The notes beneath the pieces were generated by a model. That model was not told the DNA's origin. It made no database searches and saw only the letters and a program-made list of their open reading frames with translations. The translations under genes were made by a program, and so were the position numbers. Shown here piece after piece: positions 52,344 through 63,635 of a stretch of DNA of 64,000 nucleotides (position 1 is the first letter of the stretch; every line of letters starts with the position of its first letter). The stretch is from Sessilibacter corallicola (lineage in GTDB: Bacteria > Pseudomonadota > Gammaproteobacteria > Pseudomonadales > Cellvibrionaceae): contig NZ_JAJSLX010000002.1 in NCBI RefSeq assembly GCF_021290925.1, forward strand, positions 1,422,235-1,486,234. The letters run 5' to 3'.

Positions 52344-53177
52344 TTAGCAAATGTAAATAGCCCCTTTACCGATACCTTCGAACGCTTTTACTTTTATTTC
52401 ATCTTGCGGGTTTTGCTGTTTCAGCGTGCAAGCAATGTGTTTGGCAATTTGCTCAACGGTAGTATCCGTGTCCACGATGTAGCACCAGTGTTTGGGTAAC
52501 TGCAGCGTAAATTTGCCTTGCTCTGCTTGGTAAGAAAACTGAATCTGAGCGTCGCTTTCAGAAATAATATCTTCTTTGGTGCCGACATAAATATCGCTCC
52601 AACGTTGGCACCATTGACGTTCAAGGTCAAAATCACGAATACCGTTTTTAGAGATGTTAATGGTGGAGCGATGGCCGTGGGCAATACGTTGGCAGTTGCC
52701 GTCGTGCTTTTTGAGTCCGTGACTGTAGTGATAAGAGTAGCCTGAAATAACTTCTGGATTAAATTCAATATCCAATTGCGATACTGAATTTGGCATCAAC
52801 TTTTTCGCTTGATCAGCACACCAGTGGGCGACCGACTGAGGTGTGATTTCAACGGCATCAATTAACGTAATGGCAGATTCAGGGACTGAAAGTGTCATTT
52901 CGCCGCGCTGGGATTTCCAACTTAATTCAATGTAAGCGTCGTTAAGCTGATACGATAGACAAGGCGATTGACTCGGTACCAGCAATTTATGATCTAGGGT
53001 TAAATCCAACCATTGGCGAAAGGTTTTTTTCACAATACCGAAGTCGCACACCATGCTGTTTTGATCAAGCGCACCTTGTAAGCCAAAATCGGCCAGCCAG
53101 GTTTCTCCCACCAGACCGCGTTTGGGATCTAGATAGCTGAAATCGACATTGGTAAGTTGATCTACAAATAAGTACAT
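52344..53177 (-). CDS. 6-pyruvoyl-tetrahydropterin synthase/QueD-like protein
   Basis: A 277-residue protein made of two PTPS-type halves. The first half (1-75) starts VDQLTNVDFSYLDPKRGLVGETW and has MVCDFGIVKKTFRQWLDLTLDHKLLVPS, the usual aspartate/histidine strand-helix of QueD. The second half (about 145-270) carries the zinc-type histidines in HYSHGLKKHDGNCQRIAHGHRSTINI. It could make 6-carboxytetrahydropterin (queuosine pathway) or a related pterin. The split, enlarged form with a degenerate first HxH differs from the roughly 120-residue QueD, so the exact reaction is uncertain. Confidence 0.75.
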   Translation of the reverse strand: MYLFVDQLTNVDFSYLDPKRGLVGETWLADFGLQGALDQNSMVCDFGIVKKTFRQWLDLTLDHKLLVPSQSPCLSYQLNDAYIELSWKSQRGEMTLSVPESAITLIDAVEITPQSVAHWCADQAKKLMPNSVSQLDIEFNPEVISGYSYHYSHGLKKHDGNCQRIAHGHRSTINISKNGIRDFDLERQWCQRWSDIYVGTKEDIISESDAQIQFSYQAEQGKFTLQLPKHWCYIVDTDTTVEQIAKHIACTLKQQNPQDEIKVKAFEGIGKGAIYIC

Positions 53178-53583
53178 AAAAACAGTGGTTTTAGCGTTAG
53201 GTAATAAACAAGGGTATGGACCGAACAGGGCGCGAATAGTACCAAGACTTTCACGTAAAAGCCTAATCTAACTTTATGTGTTTGGGTTCTTGTTTGCCCA
53301 CAAGGAATGGATCGGCGATGTTATTTCTCAGTTTTTACTGAAAATATTTTTGAATGATCGATTTGTTTTCATTGAATGAAAAGTTTGGCGCATTGTTTTG
53401 GTTGTATTGTGTAGCGGTGATGGGTTTGTTGTTGGCCAAATACTTACTTGTTTTTGAGCAAAGCTCTCTATTTGTGAACAGTTTGTTTTTTTTCTATTCA
53501 AAAGAGAAAAAACTCATGAAAAAGGTCAAAGTAGTGGCTTGCATTGTCCAGTGAAAATCACCATAATGCGCCGCTCAACGCAA

Positions 53584-53697
53584 TGGTGGTCCTCTCCGGT
53601 CCCCTCGCAATGATTAGCTGCGAACCCCGCCAGGCCCGGAAGGGAGCAACGGTAGTAGTGAGTTCATGTGCCGAGGTGTGGCTGGTTAGGACCGCCA
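53584..53697 (+). ncRNA. ffs: 4.5S signal recognition particle RNA
   Basis: The ends pair (TGGTGGTCCT at 53584-53593 with AGGACCGCCA at 53688-53697). The apical part has the SRP-RNA core CAGGCCCGGAAGGGAGCA, with the GGAA tetraloop, and the opposite AGCAAC internal loop that binds Ffh. The 114-base length matches bacterial 4.5S RNA. It targets ribosomes making membrane proteins together with Ffh. The 66-codon frame just upstream (53354-53554) has no support. Confidence 0.93.
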
Positions 53698-53945
53698 CCC
53701 AATTCTCAGTTCTTGCCAGACAATTCTTATATCTCTCTTCTCTGTTAACATCTATTTCTGTTAATGCACCGTCGATTGTGTTTATTAGTAAAAACATGAT
53801 GAATTAATCATTCAAGTCGTCGTCAAACAAGCTCGATGATTGTTCTCGCCATTTGGTGTTACGCAATCACTTATTTTTGATGAAACCGACGGGTGTTCTT
53901 TCGTAATCTCGTCAGTACTTGAAACTTGCCATTGCGACACCGTTT

Positions 53946-55097
53946 ATGACTAAACCGATTTATTTGGACTACGCCGCCACCACACCTGTTGATCCACGCG
54001 TTGCTGAAGCAATGTGCAATTGTTTAACGATGGATGGAAATTTCGCAAACCCGGCTTCTCGAAGCCATATGTTTGGCTGGCAAGCAGAGGCCTCCGTTGA
54101 AAACGCTCGGCGCCAGGTTGCTGATTTGATTCAAGCGGATACTCGCGAAATAGTGTGGACAAGCGGTGCAACCGAAGCCAATAACTTGGCCATCAAAGGT
54201 TACGCGCTGAACCACAAGGACGAAGGCAAGCACCTTATTACGTCTCAGGCGGAGCACAAAGCTGTATTGGATTGCTTTGAATGGTTGGAAGGCGAAGGTT
54301 TTGAGGTTACTTATTTAAAGCCGAACGCGCAGGGCGTAATCAGTGCGTCGTCGGTTGCATCGGCGCTCAGAGACGACACCATTCTTGTTTCTTTAATGCA
54401 CGTCAACAATGAGCTAGGCGTGATTAATGATATTGCCGAAATAGGTAAGTTGTTGGAGAGTAAATCCTGTTGTTTTCATGTGGATGCGGCGCAAAGTGCC
54501 GGAAAACTCGAAATCGACGTTAAATCTATGTCCATCGATATGCTGTCGATGTGCGCCCATAAAGTATACGGTCCCAAAGGCGTTGGTGCGCTTTATGTTC
54601 GCCGTCGGCCGCCACTGCAAATTAAAGCACTCATTCACGGCGGCGGTCATGAGCGCGGTATGCGATCGGGTACCCTGCCGACCCATCAAATTGTTGGAAT
54701 GGGGGAGTCATTTGCTGTGGCAGCGGCGGATATGAAAGCTGATCACGCAAAAATTTCAGCTCTGTCTTCCAGGTTTCTTAGCGAAGTATTGAAAATCGAT
54801 GGTGTTTCGTTGAATGGGCGCGGCGCACAATCTGTACCTAATATTGCCAACTTGGCGTTCGCGGGCTTTGAAGCGGATCGATTGATGATGGTGTTTAAAG
54901 ACCTTGCTGTTGCGTCTGGTTCTGCATGCACTTCGGCAAGTTTAGATCCCTCTCATGTGTTACGAGCGATTGGTTTGTCCGATCAAGATGCGCATGGTTG
55001 CTTGCGAATCAGCTTTGGTCGCTTCACCACAGAGCAAGAGATTGACCGAGCGATTGAGATTATTCGTGAAGGCATTTGCAAGCTTAAAAAGTTGTAA
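53946..55097 (+). CDS. iscS: Cysteine desulfurase, IscS type
   Basis: A 383-residue PLP enzyme that takes sulfur from cysteine for Fe-S clusters and thiolated tRNA. It is IscS-like throughout: [32 protein letters not shown], the PLP lysine in [28 protein letters not shown], and the active cysteine in [14 protein letters not shown]. coli IscS has 404 residues; this one ends at EGICKLKKL and lacks the SPLWEMYKQG-type tail that contacts IscU. No iscR, iscU, iscA, hscA/B or fdx flanks it, although in Pseudomonas this position next to ndk holds the whole isc operon. An upstream in-frame TTG (53919) is possible. Confidence 0.88.
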   Translation: MTKPIYLDYAATTPVDPRVAEAMCNCLTMDGNFANPASRSHMFGWQAEASVENARRQVADLIQADTREIVWTSGATEANNLAIKGYALNHKDEGKHLITSQAEHKAVLDCFEWLEGEGFEVTYLKPNAQGVISASSVASALRDDTILVSLMHVNNELGVINDIAEIGKLLESKSCCFHVDAAQSAGKLEIDVKSMSIDMLSMCAHKVYGPKGVGALYVRRRPPLQIKALIHGGGHERGMRSGTLPTHQIVGMGESFAVAAADMKADHAKISALSSRFLSEVLKIDGVSLNGRGAQSVPNIANLAFAGFEADRLMMVFKDLAVASGSACTSASLDPSHVLRAIGLSDQDAHGCLRISFGRFTTEQEIDRAIEIIREGICKLKKL

Positions 55098-55347
55098 CTC
55101 AAGTCAGCTAATCACGCTTATCAACGCTGTTGGGCTCGGTTTACGTCACAAACGTAGGCAAGGGCTCAGATAGTGCGTATAATCCGCGATCTTTTTGGAT
55201 TTGATCAAAAATAGAGCTAAATTTACACAAATGTTGCTTCGGGATATTCCTTCTTTTGTTCGATAAAATCGAGCAGCTGAAGTGTTCATCGTTTCGGGCA
55301 ATTTTTGTATATCTTATCCCTGCTTCTTGAATATTTTGGAGAATTAA

Positions 55348-55773
55348 ATGGCAGTTGAAAAAACGTTGTCGATTATCAAACCTGATGCTGTTGCTAAAAA
55401 CGCTATCGGAGAAATCAACGCGCGTTTCGAAAAGGCGGGTCTACAAATTGTCGGCATGAAAATGATCAAGCTTGACGACGAAAAAGCTGGCGGTTTCTAC
55501 GCTGAGCACAAAGAGCGTCCGTTCTACCCAGCGCTTGTTGAGTTCATGACTTCTGGTCCTGTTGTTGTACAAGTTCTTAAAGGCGAAAATGCTATCGCTG
55601 CTAACCGTGAATTGATGGGTGCTACCAATCCTAAAGAAGCGGCTGCTGGAACCATCCGCGCTGATTTCGCTGAGTCTATCGACGCAAACGCTGTTCACGG
55701 TTCTGATTCTCCAGCGTCTGCTGAGCGTGAAGTTGCTTACTTCTTCTCTGAAGAAGAACTTTGCGAGCGTTAA
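55348..55773 (+). CDS. ndk: Nucleoside diphosphate kinase
   Basis: A 141-residue enzyme that balances NTP pools by phosphate transfer through a histidine intermediate. It opens [15 protein letters not shown], and the phosphohistidine lies in [20 protein letters not shown] (His about 117). GGAG lies six to nine bases before the ATG. Length and sequence are standard for gammaproteobacteria. Confidence 0.97.
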   Translation: MAVEKTLSIIKPDAVAKNAIGEINARFEKAGLQIVGMKMIKLDDEKAGGFYAEHKERPFYPALVEFMTSGPVVVQVLKGENAIAANRELMGATNPKEAAAGTIRADFAESIDANAVHGSDSPASAEREVAYFFSEEELCER

Positions 55774-55816
55774 TTAAACGCGCGACTTTCGTATATTGAT
55801 ACCCAGGCCCTTGCTG

Positions 55817-56980
55817 ATGACTGATACTTTCGAAACACCAACCACTGGCGATAACAACCAAAAAGTCAATTTGATGGGAATGTCTCCTAACAAGTTGAAA
55901 GCATGGTTTGCAGAAATTGGTGAAAAGCCATTCCGAGCGACCCAATTATTAAAATGGGTTCACCAGCTTGGCGTGACTGATTTTGAAGAAATGACCAACA
56001 TCAGTAAGGGGCTTCGCAATAAACTCGCTGAGCTTGCGGTTATTGAGCCGCCGAAAGTCATCGAGCAGTTCGACTCTAAAGATGGAACCCGTAAGTTTCT
56101 GATTCAAGCCAGCGGTGGCAGTGCCATCGAAACGGTTTTTATCCCGGACGGCGAGCGTGGAACACTGTGTGTTTCTTCTCAGGTAGGTTGTTCTTTAGAT
56201 TGCAGTTTCTGCGCGACCGGTAAGCAAGGGTTTAATCGTGACCTTACCGCTGCGGAAATTATTGGTCAGGTTTTTATTGCTGCAAAATCTTTTGGTCAGT
56301 TAGAAGTAAAAGGTCCGCGTAAAGTAACCAATGTGGTACTGATGGGAATGGGCGAGCCATTGCTCAATTTCGATAACGTTGTCGATGCCATACACTTAAT
56401 GATGGACGATAACGCTTACGGAATCTCTAAGCGGCGCGTGACTTTGAGCACCTCTGGCGTTGTGCCTGCTTTAGATCGTCTCGGTGAATACACGGATGCC
56501 TGTCTGGCGATTTCGTTGCACGCACCCAACGACGAGCTGCGAAATCAGTTGGTACCCATCAATAAAAAATACCCAATTGCCCAGCTTCTGGACAGTGCCA
56601 AGCGCTATATTCAAGGGCTACCCGATACTCATCGCAAAATTACCATCGAATACACGCTAATCGATCACGTGAATGATCGCCCTGAGCACGCCTATGAATT
56701 GGCGGAACTGCTGCGTGAAGTCCCGGTAAAAATTAATCTTATTCCGTTTAACCCGTTTTCGCTGTCCAACTACAAGCGGGTTAGCAACAATGCGCTGCAT
56801 CGATTTAAAGACATTCTGATGGCAGCCGGTTACACAACCACAGTAAGAACAACACGTGGCGATGATATTGATGCCGCCTGCGGTCAGTTGGCTGGCAGTG
56901 TGAACGATAAAACTCGCCGACAAGAGCGCTATCTCGCAAAAGCAGGGCAAGAACCGGTGAGAATTATTCCCTTCGCCTAA
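55817..56980 (+). CDS. rlmN: 23S rRNA/tRNA adenine-C2 methyltransferase
   Basis: A 387-residue radical-SAM enzyme that methylates A2503 of 23S rRNA and A37 of some tRNAs. The [4Fe-4S] motif is [11 protein letters not shown] (CxxxCxxC), and the C-terminal catalytic cysteine lies in [11 protein letters not shown]. The first ATG of the frame, 55817, gives the expected N-terminus; an in-frame TTG at 55796 is less likely. It follows ndk by 43 bases. Confidence 0.96.
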   Translation: MTDTFETPTTGDNNQKVNLMGMSPNKLKAWFAEIGEKPFRATQLLKWVHQLGVTDFEEMTNISKGLRNKLAELAVIEPPKVIEQFDSKDGTRKFLIQASGGSAIETVFIPDGERGTLCVSSQVGCSLDCSFCATGKQGFNRDLTAAEIIGQVFIAAKSFGQLEVKGPRKVTNVVLMGMGEPLLNFDNVVDAIHLMMDDNAYGISKRRVTLSTSGVVPALDRLGEYTDACLAISLHAPNDELRNQLVPINKKYPIAQLLDSAKRYIQGLPDTHRKITIEYTLIDHVNDRPEHAYELAELLREVPVKINLIPFNPFSLSNYKRVSNNALHRFKDILMAAGYTTTVRTTRGDDIDAACGQLAGSVNDKTRRQERYLAKAGQEPVRIIPFA

Positions 56981-57002
56981 GTGTTCCAAAATAATGTGTC
57001 AG

Positions 57003-57036
57003 CGTGCTATTAGTGTTCCCTAATTTGAATAGCACG
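57003..57036 (+). terminator. Hairpin after rlmN
   Basis: CGTGCTATT (57003-57011) pairs with AATAGCACG (57028-57036) over a 16-base loop, followed by AATTTTGG. The T-run is short, so it is probably a weak terminator. Confidence 0.45.
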
Positions 57037-57186
57037 AATTTTGGGCTAATTCGGACATTATCGCCTATTTATAAAAATAATTAGGGCAGAAGTTATCAAT
57101 AATTCAAGGAATTGAGTCTACACCCATTGCTACTGCGTACAGTCTTGTTAAAGTCGCACCTACGATTGTTTATTTGAAGTCGATAG

Positions 57187-57978
57187 ATGAAAAGGGAAGC
57201 ACTTGTGAGCAACACATCTGTTCAATGCAGCGCATTTGTGATTTTACTGTCGTTTTTTTTGAGTGGCTGCGTGACCACAACGACCAGTAGCAGTGATGCC
57301 GTAGTCGATAAAGAAAAAGCGCTTGAAACCCGCATACAGCTCACGTTGGGCTATATCAGCCAGGGAAGTCGAGATTCCGCCCGAATCAACCTCAATAAAG
57401 CTCGCGACTTAAATCCGAACGATCCTCGCGTTAACAACGCTGCTGCGCTTCTGTATCAGTTAGAAGGGGAGCCGGAGCAGGCGGAATCGCAATTCAAATT
57501 AGCTCTGAAAAAATCACCTGAATTTTCCTCTGCCCGCAATAATTACGGAGTATTTTTGTCGAGTCATGGTCGAAACCAAGAGGCTTACGACCAGTTTGAG
57601 CAGGCCTCCAGTAATTTGGAGTATGATCGCCGCGATGTGGCCTTGACCAATTTAGGACAAGCGTCTTTAAAATTGGGTTTGCCAGAAAAAGCGAAAGCGA
57701 GTTTTGAGCATGCAGTACGTTTGAATTCTCGTTCTGGAACGCCACTTTTAGAGTTGGCTGAATTGGAGTTTAAAGACAGAAATTATTCTGCGGCGAAGTC
57801 GTATTTGGATCGCTATGCCAGAGTCGCCAAGCAAAATCCAAGAGCACTTTGGTTAGGAATTCGACTGGAAAGAATTTTCGGCAACAAAGATCAAGAGGCA
57901 AGCCTAGCCTTAGCCTTAAAAAATTTGTACCCTTACTCGGCAGAGTACCTAGAATATAAGCGTCTGTTGGATGAATAA
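57187..57978 (+). CDS. pilF: Type IV pilus biogenesis/stability protein (TPR lipoprotein)
   Basis: A 263-residue outer-membrane pilotin with lipobox FFLSGC (Cys 28) and about six TPR units over residues 45-260 (ARINLNKARDLNPNDPRVNNAAALLYQLEGEPEQAESQFKLALKKSPEFSSARNNYGVFL and so on). It assists PilQ secretin multimerisation. Its place between rlmN and rodZ is the conserved one (also called pilW). The 3' end overlaps rodZ by eight bases. Confidence 0.92.
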   Translation: MKREALVSNTSVQCSAFVILLSFFLSGCVTTTTSSSDAVVDKEKALETRIQLTLGYISQGSRDSARINLNKARDLNPNDPRVNNAAALLYQLEGEPEQAESQFKLALKKSPEFSSARNNYGVFLSSHGRNQEAYDQFEQASSNLEYDRRDVALTNLGQASLKLGLPEKAKASFEHAVRLNSRSGTPLLELAELEFKDRNYSAAKSYLDRYARVAKQNPRALWLGIRLERIFGNKDQEASLALALKNLYPYSAEYLEYKRLLDE

Positions 57979-59098
57979 TGTAGCACTGAATCAACAAACT
58001 GATGACGAGCAAAGCGGCGAAGAATCCGTAGCGGATAATGTCGTTGCAATAGGCAGTTTGTTGTCCCAAGCTCGCGAAGCGCTCGGAGTTTCTCTGGAGC
58101 GGGTCGCCGATGAACTCAAAATTCCCGAATCTAAATTGCACGCGCTCGAAACTGAGCAGTACGAAAAATTAGCCTCTCCCACCTTTGTCAAAGGTTATCT
58201 GCGCACCTACAGCCGTTATCTAAATCTGAATGTCGATGACATTGTGCGTCGATACGATCACATCAGTGGCGATTCCGAAACCGCAGCCCCAGAAGCCAAG
58301 CCGGTTTCTCGATTAGAACCCATTGAAAAACCGTTCCCTGAGTTGCGTTGGCCGTTAGCTATTGGTGCTGTGGTTCTGTTGTTGATTGCGGGCTACATTC
58401 TGTGGGGTGATAATCTCCGTGCTTGGGCATTTGGTGCGCCGAGCGATGAGGCCGTGATCGAAACCACAGATAGCTCAGTTGGTGCAAATACTCAATCTAC
58501 AGTCGACGAAGTGGTTGTAGACCCTCTGGTTGCCAATGCCTCTTCTGTGCCTTCCTCGGTAGATGCTCTTGATTCAGTAGATTCTCTTGATAGTGCGCCA
58601 GACAGCGCTCAATTCGACAATCAGCAGCTCAGCAATAACCAAGTCAGCAGCAACCAAAATAACCAAGCGATTACAGAAAATTCAGACTCAGGCGCTCGCC
58701 TTGTTGATGGCTCTGCAGAGAGTGTCGGCAGCAGTGATAATTCACTCGAAAGCCCTGTGATTGCGTCAGATACAGTTAATGTAATTTCTAATGAGTCTCA
58801 GGTAAGTGTTGCTGCGACAACAGAAACTTTACCTGCTAATACCGCGTTTACCTCTTCACAAGATACTTTAACTTTTAGCTTTACCGGTGATTGCTGGCTC
58901 GAAGTCAGAGATGCCAACGGTGATGTTTTAGTGTCTCGCGTTGCTAACTCCGGCCAATCGGTTGAAGTAAATGGTCAGTCTCCATTTGCGATTAGGCTAG
59001 GAAATGCGAGAGTGGTATCCTTGCTTCATAATGGTGAAACAGTAGCGATCAATCCTATTGCTGGTCGCAACACACTTCGTCTTCAAGTTGGCCAATAA
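57971..59098 (+). CDS. rodZ: Cytoskeleton protein RodZ
   Basis: A 375-residue bitopic protein that links MreB to the cell-wall machinery. It has an N-terminal helix-turn-helix domain (about 28-95: [31 protein letters not shown]), one membrane helix (127-146), then a long low-complexity Ser/Asn/Asp/Gln-rich periplasmic linker (about 155-300) and a C-terminal DUF4115 beta domain ([25 protein letters not shown]...). The linker, with repeats such as [18 protein letters not shown] and [11 protein letters not shown], is unusually long. Confidence 0.92.
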   Translation: MNNVALNQQTDDEQSGEESVADNVVAIGSLLSQAREALGVSLERVADELKIPESKLHALETEQYEKLASPTFVKGYLRTYSRYLNLNVDDIVRRYDHISGDSETAAPEAKPVSRLEPIEKPFPELRWPLAIGAVVLLLIAGYILWGDNLRAWAFGAPSDEAVIETTDSSVGANTQSTVDEVVVDPLVANASSVPSSVDALDSVDSLDSAPDSAQFDNQQLSNNQVSSNQNNQAITENSDSGARLVDGSAESVGSSDNSLESPVIASDTVNVISNESQVSVAATTETLPANTAFTSSQDTLTFSFTGDCWLEVRDANGDVLVSRVANSGQSVEVNGQSPFAIRLGNARVVSLLHNGETVAINPIAGRNTLRLQVGQ

Positions 59099-59133
59099 TT
59101 AGGCCCATCAAACATAATCACTCAGAGTTTACT

Positions 59134-60243
59134 ATGCAGTTCCAATCTCCGATTGTTCGACGCAAATCGCGCCAGATAATGGTGGGCGATGTCCCAGTGG
59201 GTGGTGATGCTCCTATTTCTATTCAGAGCATGACCAACACAGAAACGACGGATGTAGAAGCAACAGTCGGTCAAATTAAAAGAATTCAGGATGCAGGCGC
59301 CGATATTGTTCGAGTTTCTGTGCCTTCATTAGATGCTGCGGAAGCGTTTGGGGAAATTCGCAAACAAGTGGATATTCCGCTCGTTGCCGATATTCATTTC
59401 GATTACCGCATTGCACTGCGCGTTGCTGATTTGGGCGTTGATTGTTTGCGTATCAACCCCGGTAACATCGGTCGTGAAAAGCGTATCCAGGCTGTCGTTG
59501 AGAAAGCTAAAGACAAAAATATCCCCATTCGAATTGGCGTTAATGCCGGTTCTCTAGAGAAAGATATCCAAAAGAAATACGGCGAGCCCACGCCTGATGC
59601 ACTGGTTGAATCAGCGATGCGTCACGTTGAATTCCTAGATCGTTACGATTTCCAGGATTTTAAAGTGTCGGTAAAAGCATCCGATGTTTTTATGGCCGTT
59701 GCTGCCTACCGTAAACTTGCCACTCAAATTGAGCAACCGCTGCATTTAGGCATCACCGAAGCCGGTGGTTTGCGCGGTGGAACCGTGAAATCCGCAGTTG
59801 GTTTGGGGGCGCTGTTAATGGACGGCATCGGTGATACCTTGCGTATTTCACTCGCTGCCGATCCCGTGGAAGAGGTTAAGGTTGGCTGGGACTTATTAAA
59901 AAGTTTAAGGCTCAGAACCAAAGGCATTAATTTTATCGCTTGCCCGAGTTGTTCTCGTCAAAACTTCGACGTAATTAAAACCATGAACGAGCTTGAAGTG
60001 CGCTTGGAAGATATCACCACACCTCTCGATGTGGCAGTTATTGGCTGCGTAGTGAATGGTCCGGGCGAAGCAAAAGAAGCCGATATTGGCTTGGCGGGTG
60101 GTCAGCCAAACTTAATTTACGTTGGCGGTGATCCTGATTCAAAGCTAACCAATGAGAATTTAGTCGATAATTTGGAAAAAATGATTCGTACGCGCGCGAA
60201 AGACAAGCAAGTCGAATTGGATCAGTTAATCGCTAAAAGCTAA
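59134..60243 (+). CDS. ispG: 4-hydroxy-3-methylbut-2-enyl diphosphate synthase
   Basis: A 369-residue Fe-S enzyme of the MEP isoprenoid pathway. It has a TIM-barrel N-terminal part ([38 protein letters not shown]) and a C-terminal [4Fe-4S] domain with CPSCSRQ and [16 protein letters not shown]. Length equals that of E. coli IspG (372). It follows rodZ by 35 bases. Confidence 0.97.
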   Translation: MQFQSPIVRRKSRQIMVGDVPVGGDAPISIQSMTNTETTDVEATVGQIKRIQDAGADIVRVSVPSLDAAEAFGEIRKQVDIPLVADIHFDYRIALRVADLGVDCLRINPGNIGREKRIQAVVEKAKDKNIPIRIGVNAGSLEKDIQKKYGEPTPDALVESAMRHVEFLDRYDFQDFKVSVKASDVFMAVAAYRKLATQIEQPLHLGITEAGGLRGGTVKSAVGLGALLMDGIGDTLRISLAADPVEEVKVGWDLLKSLRLRTKGINFIACPSCSRQNFDVIKTMNELEVRLEDITTPLDVAVIGCVVNGPGEAKEADIGLAGGQPNLIYVGGDPDSKLTNENLVDNLEKMIRTRAKDKQVELDQLIAKS

Positions 60244-60331
60244 TATTATCTGTATTCGCAGAATACATTCTTCATTGCCGACGATTTTCGGTGATGGCAG
60301 CACTGATTAAAGAATAACGTTAGGAAAAACA

Positions 60332-61612
60332 TTGAGTAAAATACAATCTGTTAAAGGCATGAACGACCTTTTGCCGGGGGATTCTGCTACCTGGCAATAC
60401 CTGGAAAGCAAAATACAGCGCGTTTTCGAGTCATACGGTTATCGCCTTATTCGTTTCCCAATTCTGGAAAAAACAGAGCTTTTTAAGCGATCTATTGGTG
60501 AAGTAACCGATATCGTCGAAAAAGAAATGTACACGTTCGATGACTTAGATGGCACCAGTTTAACGTTGCGCCCAGAGGGAACCGCCGCTTGTGTTCGCGC
60601 CTGTGAGCAGAACGGTTTGTTGTACAATCAAACGCAAAAACTCTGGTATTTCGGTCCGATGTTCCGTCACGAACGCCCCCAAAAAGGCCGTTTGCGTCAA
60701 TTCCATCAGTTTGGCGTAGAGGTGTTTGGTTTCAACGGTCCTGACATCGACGTTGAAATTCTCGCTATGACCGCACGTTTGTGGCGTGAATTGGGTGTTT
60801 CTGATTGTATTACGTTGGAGCTTAACAGCATTGGCAGTTTGGAATCCCGAGCCAACTACAAAGCGGCACTGGTTGAGTATTTGAGCCAATTTAAAGAACA
60901 GCTCGATGATGACAGCAAGCGCCGATTAACCACCAACCCTTTGCGTATTTTGGACAGTAAAAATCCAGAAACCCAAGTATTGCTCAATGATGCGCCAAAT
61001 TTAATGGATTATCTCGATGACGACAGCAAAGAGCACTTCGAGAGTTTGTGCACTCTGCTTGATTCGTTAGGTATTTCATACAAAATCAATCCGCGTTTGG
61101 TGCGTGGGTTGGATTACTACAACAAAACCGTCTTTGAGTGGGTGACCGATAAGTTGGGTGCTCAGGGCACTGTCTGTGCTGGCGGTCGTTACGACGGTTT
61201 AACCAAGCAGCTGGGTGGTCGTGAAACGCCAGCAGTTGGTTTTGGTATGGGCGCAGAGCGCTTGGTTCTTTTATTAGAAGAATTGAATCTTGTACCCAAA
61301 GGCTTAGATCAGCAGGCTGAGGTTTATCTTGTTGCTGCCGGTAAAGTTGATGAATTCACCATGAAGCTCTCTGAGCAGTTGCGCGATGAGTTACCGTCTT
61401 TAAAACTCTTGAACAACAGTGGCGGTGGCAGCTTTAAGAGTCAAATGAAAAAAGCTGATAAATCAGGTGCCGATTGGGCTCTGATTGTTGGCGAAAATGA
61501 AGTCGCAAATAATCAAGTTGGCTTCAAAAGTTTGCGTCAGGCGTCCGAACAGGAATTTCTGCCGGTCAGTGAAGTCGTAGAAAAGCTTAAAAGTTTAATA
61601 AAAGTACATTAA
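60332..61612 (+). CDS. hisS: Histidyl-tRNA synthetase
   Basis: A 426-residue class II synthetase. Motif 1 covers the [18 protein letters not shown] region, motif 2 is [20 protein letters not shown], motif 3 GFGMGAERL, with histidine-specific [13 protein letters not shown] and a C-terminal anticodon domain. The start is TTG 60332: AGGA lies seven bases ahead and [16 protein letters not shown] fits the family N-terminus, while the next ATG would cut the conserved region. Confidence 0.97.
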   Translation: MSKIQSVKGMNDLLPGDSATWQYLESKIQRVFESYGYRLIRFPILEKTELFKRSIGEVTDIVEKEMYTFDDLDGTSLTLRPEGTAACVRACEQNGLLYNQTQKLWYFGPMFRHERPQKGRLRQFHQFGVEVFGFNGPDIDVEILAMTARLWRELGVSDCITLELNSIGSLESRANYKAALVEYLSQFKEQLDDDSKRRLTTNPLRILDSKNPETQVLLNDAPNLMDYLDDDSKEHFESLCTLLDSLGISYKINPRLVRGLDYYNKTVFEWVTDKLGAQGTVCAGGRYDGLTKQLGGRETPAVGFGMGAERLVLLLEELNLVPKGLDQQAEVYLVAAGKVDEFTMKLSEQLRDELPSLKLLNNSGGGSFKSQMKKADKSGADWALIVGENEVANNQVGFKSLRQASEQEFLPVSEVVEKLKSLIKVH

Positions 61613-61768
61613 TTAATAATAAATACTCCCGAAATCAATCGCTTATCGCTAGAATAGCGAGCTGGTTTTTATGGCTGCATCGAGTGTATTTTTTGAATTG
61701 GTAATCGCGATCGATTACTTAGTATAAAAAGTAACCGTTCGTGATTGAACAGAAATGAGGATAGAAGT

Positions 61769-62452
61769 GTGGCGTCACACCTAACAGAAGAAGAACAAAT
61801 TGAAGCGTTAAAACGCTGGTGGAAAGAAAACGGCATGTTTACCGTCGGTGCTGTCGTCGTTGCTGTTGCTGGTTATTTTGGTTGGGAATCTTGGAAGACC
61901 CATGAAGTCGCGCAAAAAGAAGGTGCTTCAAACTTATTTCAATCGATGATCGAAGCCGGTTCTGAAAGCCAAAATGGCCAAATTGCCGATGAAGACGCTG
62001 ACCGCATGAGAAGCTTAGGCTCTCAACTCAAAGACGAGTACAGCGGTAGCTTCTATTCGACCAGTGCTGCATTACTTATGGCTAAACTGGCTGCCGAAGA
62101 TGGCAATTTGGAAGAAGCCAAATTGCAATTGGAGTGGGCAAAAACAGACAACGCCAACGAAAAGCTGAATTTTGTGATTGATCAGCGATTAGCTCGCGTT
62201 TTGTACGCTATGGGTGAATACGACAAAGCGTTAGCGTTGGTGAAAACCAGCCCTGAAGAATCTGCAAAAAGCTCTTACGCAGAAATTCGCGGTGATATTT
62301 TCGCAGCTCAAAATAAGTCCGATGAAGCCGCAAAAGCTTATCAAATCGCATTGGATAACCTACCTGAGTCCGATTTTAATCGTCGTCGTTTTATTGATAT
62401 GAAGCTTTCTGAGCAACGTTCAATTTCGCCTGAGCTGGCAGAGGCAGAGTAA
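61769..62452 (+). CDS. yfgM: YfgM-family protein (SecYEG-associated, BamB partner)
   Basis: A 227-residue inner-membrane protein with a short cytoplasmic N-terminus (LTEEEQIEALKRWWKENG), one membrane helix (about 23-40) and a periplasmic TPR-like domain. The family associates with the Sec translocon and the PpiD chaperone. GTG 61769, with GAGGA eight bases ahead, is preferred over the in-frame TTG at 61745, because the homologous N-terminus begins there. It ends four bases before the bamB ATG. Confidence 0.9.
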   Translation: MASHLTEEEQIEALKRWWKENGMFTVGAVVVAVAGYFGWESWKTHEVAQKEGASNLFQSMIEAGSESQNGQIADEDADRMRSLGSQLKDEYSGSFYSTSAALLMAKLAAEDGNLEEAKLQLEWAKTDNANEKLNFVIDQRLARVLYAMGEYDKALALVKTSPEESAKSSYAEIRGDIFAAQNKSDEAAKAYQIALDNLPESDFNRRRFIDMKLSEQRSISPELAEAE

Positions 62453-62456
62453 GTTG

Positions 62457-63599
62457 ATGCGTTTAGTAATTGTTGCGCTGGCGATATTTGCGCTTGCCGC
62501 TTGTTCTAGTACCCCGAAAGAAGTTCAGCCTTCGCCGCTGGTGAAAGTCAGTAAGCAAATCAAAGTGAATCAGCTTTGGTCCAAGTCTGGCGGCAAAATC
62601 GACGATAAAAAAGCGGCCAAGATCGTACCTGCGCTAGCTAATGGTCGAGCTTACACCGCTGATATCAAAGGTCGTGTTTACGCTTTTGACAGTTCGACTG
62701 GAAAAAAACTGTGGCAAGAAAAGGTTGGTAAAAACATCTCTGGTGGTGTTGGTGCCAATACTACAACGGTTGCCGTCGGTACTTATGACGGTGAAGTTAT
62801 CGCGTTAAATGCAGACGATGGCTCAGAATTGTGGCGAGTCACAGTCAGTACCGAAGTCTTATCTGCGCCTCAGTTGAACAGCAAATTAGTGGTCGTGCAC
62901 ACCATTGATGGTCGCCTTCACGGTCTTGACGTAACAACGGGCGAGCAAGTTTGGCTCTACGACAACACGGCGCCTTTGCTGACTTTTCGTGGCACATCTT
63001 CGCCGTTAGTTACCGACACTATCGTTGCTGCTGGGTTTGATAACGGCAAAGTGATTGGTTTAAACCCTCGCAATGGCATTGCTCAGTGGGATGTTCGAGT
63101 GGCCATTCCGAAAGGCCGAACCGATCTAGAGCGCGTGGTTGATATCGACGGTTCACCGGTTATGTTGGGTGACTTGTTATTCGCTGCCAGCTACCAAGGT
63201 AGAATGGTTGCCGTCAGTCGTTCTTCTGGTCGTGGTTTGTGGGCAGTAGATACTTCTACTTATCGCGGTCTTTCAACCAACGGCTACTCCGTGTTTGTCA
63301 CCGCTGATAACGATGAAGTCAAAGCTCATAACGTGGCCAACGGTGAGCCGGTTTGGACCAACGACCAAATGCTGCGACGTAAGTTAACCGGGCCTGCGGT
63401 ATTGGGTGATTACGTATTAATCGCCGACAGTGAGGGCTACTTACACGTATTGTCTGCTGAATCTGGCGATTATTTAGGTCGACGTAAAGTGTCTGGTTCT
63501 GGTGTGAATGCGCCAATTGTTGTGTTCGCAGATACCGCTTATGTGTTGGATAATCGCGGTACTTTACACGCCTATCAGGTTGAAGCAATCGCGCAATAA
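62457..63599 (+). CDS. bamB: Outer-membrane assembly lipoprotein BamB
   Basis: A 380-residue lipoprotein of the beta-barrel assembly complex. The lipobox is ALAAC (Cys 16). The mature part is an eight-bladed beta-propeller of PQQ-like repeats (GRVYAFDSSTGKKLWQ, GEVIALNADDGSELWRV, GRLHGLDVTTGEQVWLY, GKVIGLNPRNGIAQWDV and so on). ATG 62457 is used; a TTG directly in front of it is also in frame. Confidence 0.95.
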   Translation: MRLVIVALAIFALAACSSTPKEVQPSPLVKVSKQIKVNQLWSKSGGKIDDKKAAKIVPALANGRAYTADIKGRVYAFDSSTGKKLWQEKVGKNISGGVGANTTTVAVGTYDGEVIALNADDGSELWRVTVSTEVLSAPQLNSKLVVVHTIDGRLHGLDVTTGEQVWLYDNTAPLLTFRGTSSPLVTDTIVAAGFDNGKVIGLNPRNGIAQWDVRVAIPKGRTDLERVVDIDGSPVMLGDLLFAASYQGRMVAVSRSSGRGLWAVDTSTYRGLSTNGYSVFVTADNDEVKAHNVANGEPVWTNDQMLRRKLTGPAVLGDYVLIADSEGYLHVLSAESGDYLGRRKVSGSGVNAPIVVFADTAYVLDNRGTLHAYQVEAIAQ

Positions 63600-63635
63600 A
63601 TCTCGTTTTTGATTGTTTTACTGAATAAACATTTC

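Noticed and set aside
53354-53554. 66-codon frame upstream of the 4.5S RNA
   Set aside because: No ribosome binding site, and it occupies the region where the ffs promoter should be.
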